Below, piece by piece: positions 41,227 through 51,432 of a stretch of 64,000 nucleotides of DNA (its first letter is position 1; each line of letters starts with the position of its first letter). Location of the stretch: the NCBI RefSeq assembly GCF_003026355.1, contig NZ_PYON01000003.1, positions 345,325-409,324 of the forward strand, read 5' to 3'. The notes under the pieces are model-generated. The model did no database searches, was not told where the DNA came from, and was given only the letters and a program-made list of their open reading frames with translations. The DNA comes from Photobacterium kishitanii. GTDB lineage: Bacteria > Pseudomonadota > Gammaproteobacteria > Enterobacterales > Vibrionaceae. Position numbers and translations under genes: made by a program.

Positions 41227-41850
41227 GTGATTGGCCGACTACGCGGAATTGTGATTGAAAAACAGCCACCAGAAGTACTACTTGAAGTGGGCGGTATTGG
41301 CTATGAAGTATCTATGCCAATGAGCTGTTTCTATGAGTTACCTGAGTTAGGTCAAGAAGCTATTATTTTTACTCACTTTGTGGTGCGTGAAGATGCACAA
41401 TTATTGTATGGCTTTAATAAAAAAAGTGAGCGTGAATTGTTCCGTGAGGTCATTAAAGCTAATGGCGTCGGGCCAAAATTAGGCTTAGCTATTTTATCTG
41501 CAATGACAGCAAGCCAATTTGTACGTAGCGTAGAATTAGAAGATGTTACTACATTGGTTAAAATCCCCGGAGTTGGTAAGAAAACAGCAGAACGACTAGT
41601 GGTTGAGATGAAAGATCGTCTTAAAGGTTGGGGTGAAGGTGATTTATTTACTGCGGCACTAGATACTGCAGCTTCTAATGCGGCAATTCAACATCCAGCG
41701 ACTCAAGCTCGAGCAGAAGATGAAGCGGTTAGTGCTTTAGTGGCTTTAGGATACAAACCACAAGTAGCTGCTAAAGTTGTATCACAAGTTACTCAACCTG
41801 ACATGACCAGCGAAGCGATTATTCGTGATGCACTGCGTTCAATGGTGTAA
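41227..41850 (+). CDS. ruvA: Holliday junction branch migration subunit RuvA
   Basis: Tetrameric DNA-junction-binding protein that loads RuvB. 207 aa: N-terminal OB fold ([20 protein letters not shown]), two helix-hairpin-helix motifs ([33 protein letters not shown]) and C-terminal RuvB-contact domain ([16 protein letters not shown]). The start is GTG at 41227, as the conserved MIGRLRG begins there. ruvB follows after 27 bp. The 190-bp gap before it could hold an SOS promoter, but no clear LexA box was found. Confidence 0.97.
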   Translation: MIGRLRGIVIEKQPPEVLLEVGGIGYEVSMPMSCFYELPELGQEAIIFTHFVVREDAQLLYGFNKKSERELFREVIKANGVGPKLGLAILSAMTASQFVRSVELEDVTTLVKIPGVGKKTAERLVVEMKDRLKGWGEGDLFTAALDTAASNAAIQHPATQARAEDEAVSALVALGYKPQVAAKVVSQVTQPDMTSEAIIRDALRSMV

Positions 41851-41877
41851 TAGCACATCCTATAATAGGTATTTATT

Positions 41878-42894
41878 ATGATTGAAGCCGATAGACTGGT
41901 TTCTAGTAATTTCGAGACACCTCGCGAAGATGATATTATTGATCGTGCTATTCGTCCGAAGTTACTGAATGATTATCAAGGGCAAGATCACGTCCGTGAT
42001 CAAATGGAAATCTTTATTCAAGCTGCGAGATTGCGAAATGAAGCTTTAGATCATCTGTTGATCTTTGGTCCTCCTGGTTTAGGTAAAACTACTTTAGCCA
42101 ATATTGTTGCTAATGAAATGGGAGTGAGTATTCGTACTACTTCAGGGCCTGTGCTTGAAAAAGCGGGAGACTTAGCAGCGCTATTGACCAACCTAGAAGA
42201 GAATGATGTATTATTTATTGATGAAATACATCGTTTAAGTCCGCAGGTTGAAGAGATTCTTTACCCAGCAATGGAAGATTACCAATTAGATATTATGATT
42301 GGTGAAGGACCTGCTGCGCGTTCGATTAAAATTGATTTACCACCTTTCACCTTAATTGGTGCAACAACACGTGCAGGGTCATTAACTTCACCGTTGCGAG
42401 ATCGTTTTGGTATTACTCAGCGGTTAGAGTATTACAAAGTTGATGATCTTAAAGATATCGTCTCTCGTAGTGCTAGTTATTTAGGTTTATCACTCGAAGA
42501 GGGTGGTGCAATGGAAATGGCAATGCGTGCACGTGGAACACCTCGTATTGCAAACCGATTATTACGTCGAGTGCGTGACTATGCCGAAGTAAAAAGTAAT
42601 GGCCATATTTGTCCTGATATCGCGAATAAAGCGCTCGATATGCTTGATGTAGATAGCAGTGGTTTTGATTATATGGACCGTAAATTATTGATGGCTATTA
42701 TTGATAAATTTATGGGAGGGCCGGTCGGATTAGATAACCTAGCTGCAGCGATTGGTGAAGAAAAAGATACAATTGAAGATGTACTTGAACCTTATTTAAT
42801 TCAGCAGGGTTTTTTACAGCGAACGCCACGTGGAAGAATTGCAACTCACCGTGCTTATTTACATTTCGGTTTGGATATCCCCCAGACTAAATAA
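41878..42894 (+). CDS. ruvB: Holliday junction DNA helicase RuvB
   Basis: AAA+ motor of branch migration, hexameric, 338 aa. Walker [14 protein letters not shown], Walker [11 protein letters not shown], sensor 1 [20 protein letters not shown] (arginine finger) and the C-terminal winged helix ([14 protein letters not shown]) are present. It ends at a terminator. Confidence 0.98.
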   Translation: MIEADRLVSSNFETPREDDIIDRAIRPKLLNDYQGQDHVRDQMEIFIQAARLRNEALDHLLIFGPPGLGKTTLANIVANEMGVSIRTTSGPVLEKAGDLAALLTNLEENDVLFIDEIHRLSPQVEEILYPAMEDYQLDIMIGEGPAARSIKIDLPPFTLIGATTRAGSLTSPLRDRFGITQRLEYYKVDDLKDIVSRSASYLGLSLEEGGAMEMAMRARGTPRIANRLLRRVRDYAEVKSNGHICPDIANKALDMLDVDSSGFDYMDRKLLMAIIDKFMGGPVGLDNLAAAIGEEKDTIEDVLEPYLIQQGFLQRTPRGRIATHRAYLHFGLDIPQTK

Positions 42895-42919
42895 TCTTGC
42901 GGTAGGTTAAAATAATGTA

Positions 42920-42951
42920 AAAGTGGGGCATTATAGACCTCACTTTTTTTT
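42920..42951 (+). terminator. Terminator after ruvB
   Basis: An 8-bp stem (aagtgggg / cctcactt, one G-T pair) followed by eight T residues. Confidence 0.8.
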
Positions 42952-43551
42952 GCTAATATTTTGAGTTGCGTAAAAGGTCACATATTAGCATCACAAATAA
43001 CTTATATATTAATTAACAATTAATGATTTTATTTAACATGTATTGTGTGGATTTGAACTTTCTAAATATAACTAATGGCTATTTTTGTGGTTACAATATT
43101 TCATTAATAGAGTCTAAAGGGTAATTATTATCGTTTACAAAGAGGATAGCGCTAATTTTGTTACCACCACCTCGTAAAAACCCCTCCTAAATTAAAATCT
43201 ATTTTATTAAAAATGAATATTGACTTATATCGATTCCACAAGTGGTGTGTTTTTATCTATTGATGGGTTGTGTAATATAAACGGCAGTGATGACTCTTTT
43301 TATGTTTGCTTTTGTGTTTATATATCAATGCTTTAATTGTTTTTTAAAACGTTTTACTTATAAGCATCTGTGTTTATAACGTATTGTTTGGTAGTAACTT
43401 TTATTTTTTGCATTAATGATGACGAATTGACTGAATACCATCATCATATGACACGATAAGAATGAATTATGTAACAATATGTCACTTAGTCGCTAAATAT
43501 TAAGATGTAACTCTTGTAAACTCGGCTCGATAAACAAAAATGAACTCAACG

Positions 43552-43565
43552 TTGACTTGCATCAA
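43552..43565 (+). promoter_or_regulatory. FNR-like box 1 upstream of cydA
   Basis: TTGAC-TTGC-ATCAA matches nine of ten conserved FNR positions, about 310 bp before cydA. Confidence 0.55.
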
Positions 43566-43600
43566 TGATTTGAAGTTCGTTGCTTTGATGAGGTTTTTCC

Positions 43601-43614
43601 TTGATGGATATCAA
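43601..43614 (+). promoter_or_regulatory. FNR box 2 upstream of cydA (perfect consensus)
   Basis: TTGAT-GGAT-ATCAA equals the FNR consensus TTGAT-N4-ATCAA exactly. It is centred about 49 bp from box 1 and about 266 bp before cydA. Confidence 0.75.
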
Positions 43615-43873
43615 GGAAACACTATTAATAAATGCTTTGAAGATCAATGCTGATATCTGTAATATTAGTATTGACTTTATTAGCTGTAGAATAACAGTAA
43701 AACAATATTTTTGGTACAAAACTGCAACAATAGAATGGACGCCATTATCAACATGATAAATGCGATCAGGAAGATCACTAATATTGCAGTTTGTTATCTA
43801 CGATTGGCTAAGCCCAATAATCGGTACACTGTGTAGTACTGCACCAGTCAGCTGGTGAAAAAAGGAGTTATCA

Positions 43874-45460
43874 ATGTTAACTGATGTCGTCGAACTATCG
43901 CGGTTACAGTTTGCTTTAACAGCAATGTATCACTTTTTGTTCGTTCCATTGACTCTAGGTATGGCTTTCTTGCTAGCCATTATGGAGTCGGTTTATGTAA
44001 TGACCGGCAAGCAAATCTACAAGGACATGACAAAGTTCTGGGGTAAGCTTTTTGCTATTAACTTTGCTTTAGGTGTAGCAACTGGTCTATCCATGGAATT
44101 CCAGTTTGGTACAAACTGGGCTTACTATTCTCACTATGTTGGTGATATTTTCGGTGCTCCATTAGCCATCGAAGCACTGATGGCGTTTTTCCTCGAATCC
44201 ACTTTAGTCGGTATGTTCTTTTTTGGCTGGGACCGTCTATCAAAACGTCAACACCTTACAGTGACATGGTTAGTAGCGTTAGGTTCTAACTTCTCAGCAT
44301 TGTGGATTCTGATTGCCAACGGTTGGATGCAAAACCCAGTCGGCGCAGATTTCAACTTTGAAACCATGCGTATGGAAATGGTGAGCTTTGCGGACGTTGT
44401 GTTTAACCCTGTTGCTCAGGTTAAATTCGTTCACACCGTTGCATCAGGTTACGTATGTGGTGCGATGTTTATCCTTGGCGTAAGTTCATACTATATGCTT
44501 AAAGGACGTGATATTGCCTTTGCTCGTCGTTCATTCGCAATCGCTGCGGCATTTGGTCTTGCATCAATTGTTTCAGTAATGATCCTGGGTGACGAATCTG
44601 GTTATGAATTAGGTGACGTTCAGAAAACTAAGCTAGCAGCGATTGAAGCTGAATGGCATACCGAACCTGCTCCTGCGGCATTTACGGCGTTTGGTTTCCC
44701 TAACCAAGAAACGATGGAAACAGATTACGCGATTAAGATCCCGTATCTAATGGGTATTATTGCTACTCGTTCACTTGATACTCAAGTAACAGGTATTCGT
44801 GATCTGAAGAAACAACATGAAGTGCGAATTCATAACGGTATGGTTGCTTACGGATTGCTTGAAAAATTACGAGCAGGCGAAAGAACACCAGCTAACATTG
44901 CTGCATTTGATGAAGTAAAAGGCGACTTAGGTTATGGCTTATTATTGAAGCCTTATACTAAGAACGTTGTTGATGCGACACCAGAACAAATTCAACAAGC
45001 CGTTGATGACTCCATTCCTCGCGTATGGCCGTTATTCTTTAGCTTCCGTATCATGGTTGGTGCTGGTTTCTTAATGTTTGCCATTATTGGTGCTGCATTT
45101 GTGCAATCATGCCGTCATAAAATCACAGGCAATAAGTGGGTACTTAAAGCAGCATTGTTTGGTATTCCATTACCTTGGATTGCGATTGAAGCTGGTTGGT
45201 TTGTAGCTGAATATGGTCGTCAGCCATGGGCTGTTGGTGAAATATTACCAGTACATATGGCTGCATCCAATCTTGAGCCATCGCAATTATGGTTCTCGTT
45301 AGCCGCGATTATCGGACTTTATACCTTGTTCTTGATTGCCGAAGTGTACTTAATGCTTAAGTTTGCACGTTTAGGTCCAAGTAGCTTGAAGACAGGTCGT
45401 TATCACTTTGAACAAAAAGATACGGCGCAAGATGTGGTTTCACGTCAGGTTGAAGTGTAA
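43874..45460 (+). CDS. cydA: Cytochrome bd ubiquinol oxidase subunit I
   Basis: Quinol-oxidising, heme-bearing subunit of the high-affinity bd oxidase in the inner membrane. 528 aa, about nine transmembrane helices. Heme ligands are the His in [12 protein letters not shown] (near residue 19) and [10 protein letters not shown]. The quinol-binding Q loop is of the long type (about 250-390). [16 protein letters not shown] is the family signature. AAAGGAG precedes the ATG. It is the first gene of cydABX-ybgE. Confidence 0.97.
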   Translation: MLTDVVELSRLQFALTAMYHFLFVPLTLGMAFLLAIMESVYVMTGKQIYKDMTKFWGKLFAINFALGVATGLSMEFQFGTNWAYYSHYVGDIFGAPLAIEALMAFFLESTLVGMFFFGWDRLSKRQHLTVTWLVALGSNFSALWILIANGWMQNPVGADFNFETMRMEMVSFADVVFNPVAQVKFVHTVASGYVCGAMFILGVSSYYMLKGRDIAFARRSFAIAAAFGLASIVSVMILGDESGYELGDVQKTKLAAIEAEWHTEPAPAAFTAFGFPNQETMETDYAIKIPYLMGIIATRSLDTQVTGIRDLKKQHEVRIHNGMVAYGLLEKLRAGERTPANIAAFDEVKGDLGYGLLLKPYTKNVVDATPEQIQQAVDDSIPRVWPLFFSFRIMVGAGFLMFAIIGAAFVQSCRHKITGNKWVLKAALFGIPLPWIAIEAGWFVAEYGRQPWAVGEILPVHMAASNLEPSQLWFSLAAIIGLYTLFLIAEVYLMLKFARLGPSSLKTGRYHFEQKDTAQDVVSRQVEV

Positions 45461-45478
45461 GCAGGGAGAGACAGAATA

Positions 45479-46615
45479 ATGTTTGATTATGAAAGCTTGC
45501 GAGTCATCTGGTGGGTATTAATTGGTGTATTATGCATCGGTTTTGCTATCACTGATGGTTTTGATATGGGCGTAGGTATGCTGTCACCAATTATTGGTAA
45601 GACAGATAACGAACGTCGTGTAATGATTAACTCAATTGCACCTCACTGGGATGGTAACCAAGTTTGGTTGATCACCGCCGGTGGTGCATTATTTGCAGCA
45701 TGGCCATTAGTTTACGCAACCGTATTCTCTGGTTTTTATGTAGCAATGATCTTGACCTTAGCTTCATTGTGGTTACGTCCGTTAGGTTTCGATTACCGTT
45801 CTAAGCTGACTGATCCAAAATGGCGTAGCTTGTGGGATAAAGCTATCTTTGTTGGTAGTTTTGTACCGCCAGTCATTTTTGGTGTTGCTTTTGGTAACCT
45901 TATGCAAGGTGTACCATTTGAAGTAAACGAATTTATGATTACAACCTATAAAGGATCATTCTTTGGGTTATTAAATCCGTTCGCATTACTTTGTGGTGTT
46001 GTGAGTCTACTGATGATCATCACTCAAGGCGCAACGTTCCTACAATTGAAAACAACCGATGCGATTCATGCTCGTGCACGTAATGTTGCAGCAATCTCTG
46101 CAGTATTAATGGCGGTCGTGTTTATTATTGCTGGCTTTGTTTCTCAAGGTATTAACGGTTATGTGATTACATCGCAAGTCTTACCAAATGCAGCGTCAGA
46201 TCCATTAACTAAAGAAGTTGTTCGTCAGGTAGGCGCGTTGTTTATTAACTACCATAACTACCCTGTATTATGGATTGCACCAATACTTGCAGTAGCAATG
46301 CCATTACTAACAGCGTTATGTTCACGTGCTAACCGTGCTGGTTTTGCGTTCTTGTTCTCAAGCCTAACTGTTGTTGGTGTGGTATTAACGTTTGGTTTTG
46401 CGACATTCCCATTCATTATGCCATCAAGCTTAGATCCACATGTAAGTTTGACTATTTGGGATTCAACATCATCTGAATACACATTACAGATTATGACAGT
46501 GGTAGCATTTGTTATGGTACCTGTAATCTTGGCGTACACCTCATGGTGTTACTACAAAATGTTTGGTCGTCTTGATACTAAATATATCGAAGACAACAAG
46601 ACGTCACTGTACTAA
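45479..46615 (+). CDS. cydB: Cytochrome bd ubiquinol oxidase subunit II
   Basis: Structural partner of CydA, 378 aa with eight transmembrane helices. It opens MFDYESLRVIWWVLIGVL and has ITDGFDMGVGML, the conserved SIAPHWDGNQVWLITAGGALFAAWP region (in parts) and FGFATFPFIMPSS. It follows cydA by 18 bp and precedes cydX by 14 bp. Confidence 0.97.
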   Translation: MFDYESLRVIWWVLIGVLCIGFAITDGFDMGVGMLSPIIGKTDNERRVMINSIAPHWDGNQVWLITAGGALFAAWPLVYATVFSGFYVAMILTLASLWLRPLGFDYRSKLTDPKWRSLWDKAIFVGSFVPPVIFGVAFGNLMQGVPFEVNEFMITTYKGSFFGLLNPFALLCGVVSLLMIITQGATFLQLKTTDAIHARARNVAAISAVLMAVVFIIAGFVSQGINGYVITSQVLPNAASDPLTKEVVRQVGALFINYHNYPVLWIAPILAVAMPLLTALCSRANRAGFAFLFSSLTVVGVVLTFGFATFPFIMPSSLDPHVSLTIWDSTSSEYTLQIMTVVAFVMVPVILAYTSWCYYKMFGRLDTKYIEDNKTSLY

Positions 46616-46629
46616 GGAGTAGACGAACT

Positions 46630-46737
46630 ATGTGGTATTTCGCTTGGATTCTAGGTGTTCTACTGGCTTGTTCTTTCGGTATTGTCAATGCATTATGGCT
46701 TGAAACGACTGAAAATATGGATAAAGACAGTGAGTAA
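46630..46737 (+). CDS. cydX: Cytochrome bd accessory subunit CydX
   Basis: A 35-codon gene, MWYFAWILGVLLACSFGIVN then ALWLETTENMDKDSE, with one transmembrane helix and the diagnostic MWYF..W start. CydX stabilises the hemes of cytochrome bd. AAGGAG lies about nine bases before the ATG. It sits 14 bp after cydB and its end overlaps the ybgE start (GTGAGTAA). Confidence 0.93.
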   Translation: MWYFAWILGVLLACSFGIVNALWLETTENMDKDSE

Positions 46738-47032
46738 TATAGATCGTGCGGTTAAGCTAATTCATGCACCACTGAATGTGTTACCGCTTAAATTATTAGC
46801 GATAGTAATGGCGTTGACTGTTACTGGGTTACTAATGTGGGAGCCTCGACAATTTGCCGAAGATATTGGTGGATTTAGTGCGGGGTTAGCACCTCTGATG
46901 ATTTGGGCAACCTGTAGTGCCATGGTATTTGGTATGGGGTTCGTTCCTCGTCGGTGGTATTTTCAGGTGTTTTTTACACCTTATATCGCACTGCCTATAT
47001 TATTGTATATTCTCGGATTACGTTTTTTATAG
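46730..47032 (+). CDS. ybgE: Cyd operon protein YbgE
   Basis: A small membrane protein (100 aa, about three helices) of the YbgE family, always in cyd operons, function unclear. The GTG at 46730 (MSNIDRAVKLIHAPLNVLPL) is preferred: it overlaps the cydX stop by 8 bp, and homologues begin here. The frame is open for 25 more codons upstream, but those codons lie inside cydX. VMALTVTGLLMWEPRQFA and GMGFVPRRWYFQVFFTP are typical. Confidence 0.88.
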   Translation: MSNIDRAVKLIHAPLNVLPLKLLAIVMALTVTGLLMWEPRQFAEDIGGFSAGLAPLMIWATCSAMVFGMGFVPRRWYFQVFFTPYIALPILLYILGLRFL

Positions 47033-47050
47033 CGTTTAATCTGTAGTACT

Positions 47051-47087
47051 AAAAAGCCTGTTTCCGCAATGGAACAGGCTTTTTTTA
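47051..47087 (+). terminator. Terminator of the cyd operon
   Basis: Stem aaaaagcctgttcc-type (aagcctgtt / aacaggctt with inner pairing) and seven T residues. It separates cyd from tol. Confidence 0.88.
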
Positions 47088-47304
47088 TATGAGTAAATTG
47101 TAACCATGATTAACAATTCGTTTTTAATGCATGATAACTGAACAGAATTGTGATTTGATTGTCAGAACCTACTGACAAATTTCATTTTTCAGTTAAATGC
47201 TCCCATCTATTAGCTCCACGGTAACTATCTGTGGGTGAGTTAGGGTATAGTAGTATTAAGCAAGATTGTTAGCACCGTGTAGGCATGACGGTTATGGATA
47301 CCAA

Positions 47305-47709
47305 ATGAAAGAACAAGATATTTTTAAATGGCCAATTACCATTTATTATGAAGATACCGATGTGGGTGGGGTGGTATACCATGCCAATTACTTGAAGTTT
47401 TTTGAGCGAGCAAGGACAGAACTACTGCGTTATATTGGCTTAAGTCAGCAACAATTATTCGCTGATAATATGAGCTTTGTGGTACGCAGTATGAATATTG
47501 ATTTTATTCGCGGTGCAAAACTAGATGACCAGCTTGTTGTTAATACAACTATTCAAAATGTACGTCGTGCATCAATAGAATTTAATCAAGAGCTTGTTAA
47601 TGACGATAATGTGGTCTTTTGCCGTGCAATTGTAAAAATTGCCTGTATTAATCCAACCATCATGAAACCAATAGCGTTACCTGCACAATTAAAGCCGGAG
47701 ATCAATTAA
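47305..47709 (+). CDS. ybgC: Tol-Pal system acyl-CoA thioesterase YbgC
   Basis: Hotdog-fold thioesterase of the 4-hydroxybenzoyl-CoA type, first gene of the tol-pal operon, 134 aa. The active-site Asp lies in IYYEDTDVGGVVYHANYLKF (Asp in TDVGG), and FFERARTELLR follows. ATG at 47305 (MKEQDIFKW) gives the E. coli length exactly; the frame is open 13 codons upstream. tolQ starts at the next base after the stop. Confidence 0.95.
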   Translation: MKEQDIFKWPITIYYEDTDVGGVVYHANYLKFFERARTELLRYIGLSQQQLFADNMSFVVRSMNIDFIRGAKLDDQLVVNTTIQNVRRASIEFNQELVNDDNVVFCRAIVKIACINPTIMKPIALPAQLKPEIN

Positions 47710-48396
47710 GTGAATTCAGAATTAACCATTTTAGACCTTTTTTTACAAGCAAGTTTGTTGGTAAAACTGGTTATGCTTATTTTGCTTGGAATGTCTATTG
47801 CTTCTTGGGCAATGATCATTAAACGCTCACAAGTTTTAAACAGCGCTGAACGTAACGCCGCTCAATTTGAAGATCGTTTTTGGTCTGGTATCGACCTTTC
47901 GCAGCTTTATCAAGAAATTCAAGATCGCAAAGAAGAGCTGTCAGGATCTGAGCGAATTTTTTACTCTGGCTTTAAAGAATTTGCACGTTTGCATCGTAGT
48001 AATGGTCGAGTACCTGAAGCGGTAATGGAAGGTACTGGGCGTGCAATGCGAGTGTCATTATCTAAAGAAGTCGATGAGTTAGAAACGAATTTACCGTTTC
48101 TTGCTACCGTAGGTTCAATCAGTCCTTATATCGGCCTTTTTGGTACTGTATGGGGCATCATGACCGCATTTATTGCACTTGGTGCGGTAAAACAAGCAAC
48201 ATTGGCCATGGTTGCTCCTGGTATTGCTGAAGCATTAGTAGCAACAGCAATGGGACTTTTTGCTGCGATTCCTGCGGTAATGTTTTATAACCGCCTTACT
48301 AATAAAGTGACTAAACTTGAACATACTTATGTAACCTTTATGGAAGAATTTTCAAGCATATTACATCGTCAGGCATTTGCTGCGAATCAGGAGTAA
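47710..48396 (+). CDS. tolQ: Tol-Pal proton channel subunit TolQ
   Basis: MotA/ExbB-type inner-membrane protein (228 aa, three helices) that with TolR uses proton motive force to energise TolA during cell division. The second and third helices are clear ([20 protein letters not shown] and the [20 protein letters not shown] segment). The start is GTG at 47710, abutting the ybgC stop. Confidence 0.96.
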   Translation: MNSELTILDLFLQASLLVKLVMLILLGMSIASWAMIIKRSQVLNSAERNAAQFEDRFWSGIDLSQLYQEIQDRKEELSGSERIFYSGFKEFARLHRSNGRVPEAVMEGTGRAMRVSLSKEVDELETNLPFLATVGSISPYIGLFGTVWGIMTAFIALGAVKQATLAMVAPGIAEALVATAMGLFAAIPAVMFYNRLTNKVTKLEHTYVTFMEEFSSILHRQAFAANQE

Positions 48397-48402
48397 TAAG
48401 CA

Positions 48403-48855
48403 ATGGCTTATCAACCGAAGAAACGCAAAATGACGGCAGAAATTAATGTCGTCCCTTACATTGATGTTATGTTGGTTTTATTAATTATCTTTATGGTGAC
48501 AGCGCCGTTTGTTAGCCAAGGGGTAGATGTTGATCTACCTAAAACCCAAACTGCTGAAACAGTTGCGCAATTAAATAAAGATAATAATACTCCGCCAATC
48601 ATTGTTGAAGTCGATAAAGATGGCAATTTAGGGGTTAGCATTGATAATGCTGATATGGCGCACGGGCTGAGTCTTGATGAGCTAATTGCGCGCGTAAAAG
48701 CTGAACTTGCGAGTAATCCAAAAACCTTAGTGATGGTTGGTGGTGATGGACGCACACCTTACGCTAATATTGTCGAAACCTTAGATGCGCTAAGCCATGC
48801 TGGGGTAGGATCTGTAGGCTTGATGACTGATCCGTTAGATAAACCCGGAAATTAA
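48403..48855 (+). CDS. tolR: Tol-Pal subunit TolR
   Basis: ExbD-type single-pass protein, 150 aa. The essential protonatable Asp is D21 in NVVPYIDVMLVLLIIFMV. The periplasmic domain follows. It lies 6 bp after tolQ and 3 bp before tolA. Confidence 0.96.
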   Translation: MAYQPKKRKMTAEINVVPYIDVMLVLLIIFMVTAPFVSQGVDVDLPKTQTAETVAQLNKDNNTPPIIVEVDKDGNLGVSIDNADMAHGLSLDELIARVKAELASNPKTLVMVGGDGRTPYANIVETLDALSHAGVGSVGLMTDPLDKPGN

Positions 48856-48858
48856 GGC

Positions 48859-49971
48859 ATGAAGAAGAGTAATTATTCTAAGTCTGTCGTTATATCGGTG
48901 GCCATTCACGCGTTATTAATTGTACTGCTATTATGGGGAGCTGATTTTACCTTTGATAATAAACAGCCTGTAGGTAATACAATCCAAGCGACCATGGTTG
49001 ATCCTGCAATGTTGAATCAACAAGCTCAGCAGATTCGGCAACAACGTCAAGCGGCCAAAGAGGCTGAGCAGGCACGCCAAGATCGTTTAGAACAACAAAC
49101 AGCAGCCCTTGAAACCCAGCGTAAAGCAGAAGCTGAACGAATACGGCAACTAAAAGCCGATAAGTTGGCGGCTGAAAAACAAACGCGTGAGGCTGAAAAA
49201 CAAACGCGTGAGGCCGAAAAACAACAACAATTACAGCAGCAACAAGCATTAGAAGCTAAAGCGAAGGCAGAGGCTAAAGCGAAGGTAGAGGCTCAAGCGA
49301 AGGCAGATGCTAAAGCAAAGGCAGATGCTAAAGCAAAGGCAGATGCTCAAGCAAAGGCAGAGGCTAAAGCAAAGGCAGAGGCTAAAGCAAAGGCAGAGGC
49401 TAAAGCAAAGGCAGAGGCTAAAGCGAAGGTAGAGGCTCAAGCGAAGGCAGAGGCTCAAGCGAAGGCAGAGGCTAAAGCAAAGGCAGAGGCTAAAGCAAAG
49501 GCAGAGGCAGAGGCTAAAGCAAAGGCAGAGGCTAAAGCAAAGGCAGAGGCTAAAGCAAAGGCAGAGGCTAAAGCAAAGGCAGAGGCAGAGGCTAAAGCAA
49601 AGGCAGAAGCTCAAGCGAAACAAGATGCAGCATTAAATGATATGTTTTCTGGGCTAGAAGCTGAGAATGCACAACGTGGTGGTGCTCGAGGTAAGCATAT
49701 TGCTGATGAAGTAGCCCGTTATGGTGCTATTTATAAGCAAATGATTCAACAAAATTTATTGGTTGATCAAAGCTTTAAAGGTCAAGAATGTAAGCTAACG
49801 TTACGTTTGTCTGCTAATGGTTTAGTGTTAAATGTTTCTCAGTTAGCTGGGAATGATACTCTTTGTCGAGCAGCTAAATCAGCCGTACTGCAAGTGAGTG
49901 AGTTTCCAATGCCAGATAATCCTGATGTCGTTAAGCAATTACGGGTTATTAATCTGACTGTTAGTCCATAG
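48859..49971 (+). CDS. tolA: Tol-Pal subunit TolA
   Basis: Spans the periplasm and links the TolQR motor to Pal and TolB. Domain I is one transmembrane helix (about 8-28) with the S13-x3-H17 motif that contacts TolQR. Domain II (about 50-255) is a long helical Ala/Lys/Glu/Gln region; from about residue 133 it is a nearly perfect AKAEAKAKAEA repeat. Domain III (about 275-370) is globular, with two Cys pairable in a disulfide (EC and LC). At 370 aa it compares with 421 in E. coli. Confidence 0.95.
   Translation: MKKSNYSKSVVISVAIHALLIVLLLWGADFTFDNKQPVGNTIQATMVDPAMLNQQAQQIRQQRQAAKEAEQARQDRLEQQTAALETQRKAEAERIRQLKADKLAAEKQTREAEKQTREAEKQQQLQQQQALEAKAKAEAKAKVEAQAKADAKAKADAKAKADAQAKAEAKAKAEAKAKAEAKAKAEAKAKVEAQAKAEAQAKAEAKAKAEAKAKAEAEAKAKAEAKAKAEAKAKAEAKAKAEAEAKAKAEAQAKQDAALNDMFSGLEAENAQRGGARGKHIADEVARYGAIYKQMIQQNLLVDQSFKGQECKLTLRLSANGLVLNVSQLAGNDTLCRAAKSAVLQVSEFPMPDNPDVVKQLRVINLTVSP
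49255..49620 (+). repeat. Tandem repeats inside tolA domain II
   Basis: About 20 head-to-tail copies of an 18-bp unit (near gctaaagcaaaggcagag), with 6-bp variant steps, encode the AKAEAK helix. The near-identity of the DNA copies, not just the protein, marks recent expansion and a length-variable tract. Every unit is a multiple of three bases, so changes keep the frame. Confidence 0.93.
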
Positions 49972-50043
49972 AAGTTGTTGAATATTTACTTTATTTTTTG
50001 CCACAACAATAGTTGTGGCTTTCGTAACGATAAGGAGCGATTG

Positions 50044-51366
50044 ATGAAACGTTGGATGATAGGTGTTTTTTTTGCCTTACTAAGCGTTAGCCAATGTGCA
50101 CATGCTGCACTTGATTTAGTCATCACTGATGGTGTTGATTCCGCCCGTCCAATAGGGATAGTACCTTTTGAATGGCAAGGCCAAAATAAATTACCTACCG
50201 ATATTTCAGCTGTCATTGCTTCTGACTTACAGCGAAGTGGTAAATTTAGCCCACTAGCAAATAATAAGTTACCACAACACCCTTATAACGAAAGCCAAAT
50301 TAATTACAGTGCGTGGACTAAATTAGGGGTAGATGCGGTTGTAACGGGCAGTATTACTCAAGACGCAGATGGTAATTATGTTATTGATTACCAACTGGTT
50401 GATGTCGTTAAAGGCAAACTAAATAGTGATTCGCAAGGTGCTGCGAGTGATTACTTACTTTTAAATAATCGTGCGGTAGTAAAGCCTGATCGAATGCGTC
50501 AATATGCGCATCGAATTTCAGATATGATTTATCAAAAACTCACCGGTGAGCGTGGTGCTTTTTTAACCCGTATTGCTTATGTAGATGATAATCAAGGGGC
50601 AGAATTTCCATACCAATTACGTGTTGCTGATTATGACGGCTATAACGAACGTGTAGTTTTAAAATCAAAGCAGCCGTTAATGTCGCCAGCTTGGTCTCCT
50701 GATGGTAGTAAGTTAGCTTATGTCAGCTTTGAAAATGGCAAAGCTGAAATTTTTATACTGAATATTTATAAAGGTACTCGTGAACTTATTGCTAATTATC
50801 CACGTCATAATGGTTCACCGCAGTTTTCACCTGATGGTACAAAATTAGCGATGGTGTTATCAAAGACGGGTAGCTTACAGATTTATATTAAAGATCTACG
50901 GACGAAAGAATTACGTCAAATCACTCATGGTCGAGCTAATAATACTGAAGAAGTTTGGACGCCAGATGGTAAATCAATGTATTTCACTTCAGATCGTGGT
51001 GGCCGCCCACAAATTTATCATCTTGATTTAGCTACTGGTGATACTCAACGTGTAACATGGCAGGGTAGTCAAAACATGGGGGCTCAAATCACCCCTGATG
51101 GCCGTTTCTTAGTGATGGTTAATCGTTCAGATAGCGGTTATAACATCGCTAAACAAGACTTAAAAAGTGGTGCAGTGCAGATTTTAACAAAAGCAAACTT
51201 AGCTGAATCACCAAGTATTGCACCTAACGGTAGCATGATTATTTATAGCTCAGCACAAAATAATAGTTATGAATTGTCTTTGGTATCTATTGATGGTCGA
51301 TTCCAGGCGCGTTTACCGTCGACAAGTAAACGTGTACGAGCTCCTGCTTGGGGTCCATTCCTATAA
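50044..51366 (+). CDS. tolB: Tol-Pal translocation protein TolB
   Basis: Periplasmic beta-propeller that binds Pal and is controlled by TolA. Signal peptide [22 protein letters not shown]-terminal mixed domain ([20 protein letters not shown]), then a six-bladed propeller with repeats such as [27 protein letters not shown] and [20 protein letters not shown] at 50044 is preceded by AAGGAGCG; the frame opens at 49975 without homology. 440 aa. Confidence 0.96.
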   Translation: MKRWMIGVFFALLSVSQCAHAALDLVITDGVDSARPIGIVPFEWQGQNKLPTDISAVIASDLQRSGKFSPLANNKLPQHPYNESQINYSAWTKLGVDAVVTGSITQDADGNYVIDYQLVDVVKGKLNSDSQGAASDYLLLNNRAVVKPDRMRQYAHRISDMIYQKLTGERGAFLTRIAYVDDNQGAEFPYQLRVADYDGYNERVVLKSKQPLMSPAWSPDGSKLAYVSFENGKAEIFILNIYKGTRELIANYPRHNGSPQFSPDGTKLAMVLSKTGSLQIYIKDLRTKELRQITHGRANNTEEVWTPDGKSMYFTSDRGGRPQIYHLDLATGDTQRVTWQGSQNMGAQITPDGRFLVMVNRSDSGYNIAKQDLKSGAVQILTKANLAESPSIAPNGSMIIYSSAQNNSYELSLVSIDGRFQARLPSTSKRVRAPAWGPFL

Positions 51367-51432
51367 TAGGATTATAGAACAATAACATACCCAAATAATG
51401 GGTATTACTGAATGATAAAGGATGAAAAATAG

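Larger units (their letters stand above)
42952..43873. other. Long regulatory region upstream of cydAB
   Basis: About 920 bp of AT-rich DNA with no convincing open frame on either strand. The last 330 bp contain FNR-type boxes (listed separately). The left two thirds show no structure I can assign; an unrecognised small RNA cannot be excluded. Confidence 0.6.

Noticed and set aside
49249..49623. 124-codon minus-strand frame opposite tolA
   Set aside because: A Leu/Cys/Ser-rich artefact of the tolA repeats read on the other strand.
49975..50043. N-terminal extension of tolB
   Set aside because: It would place 23 unrelated residues before the signal peptide; AAGGAG marks the ATG at 50044.
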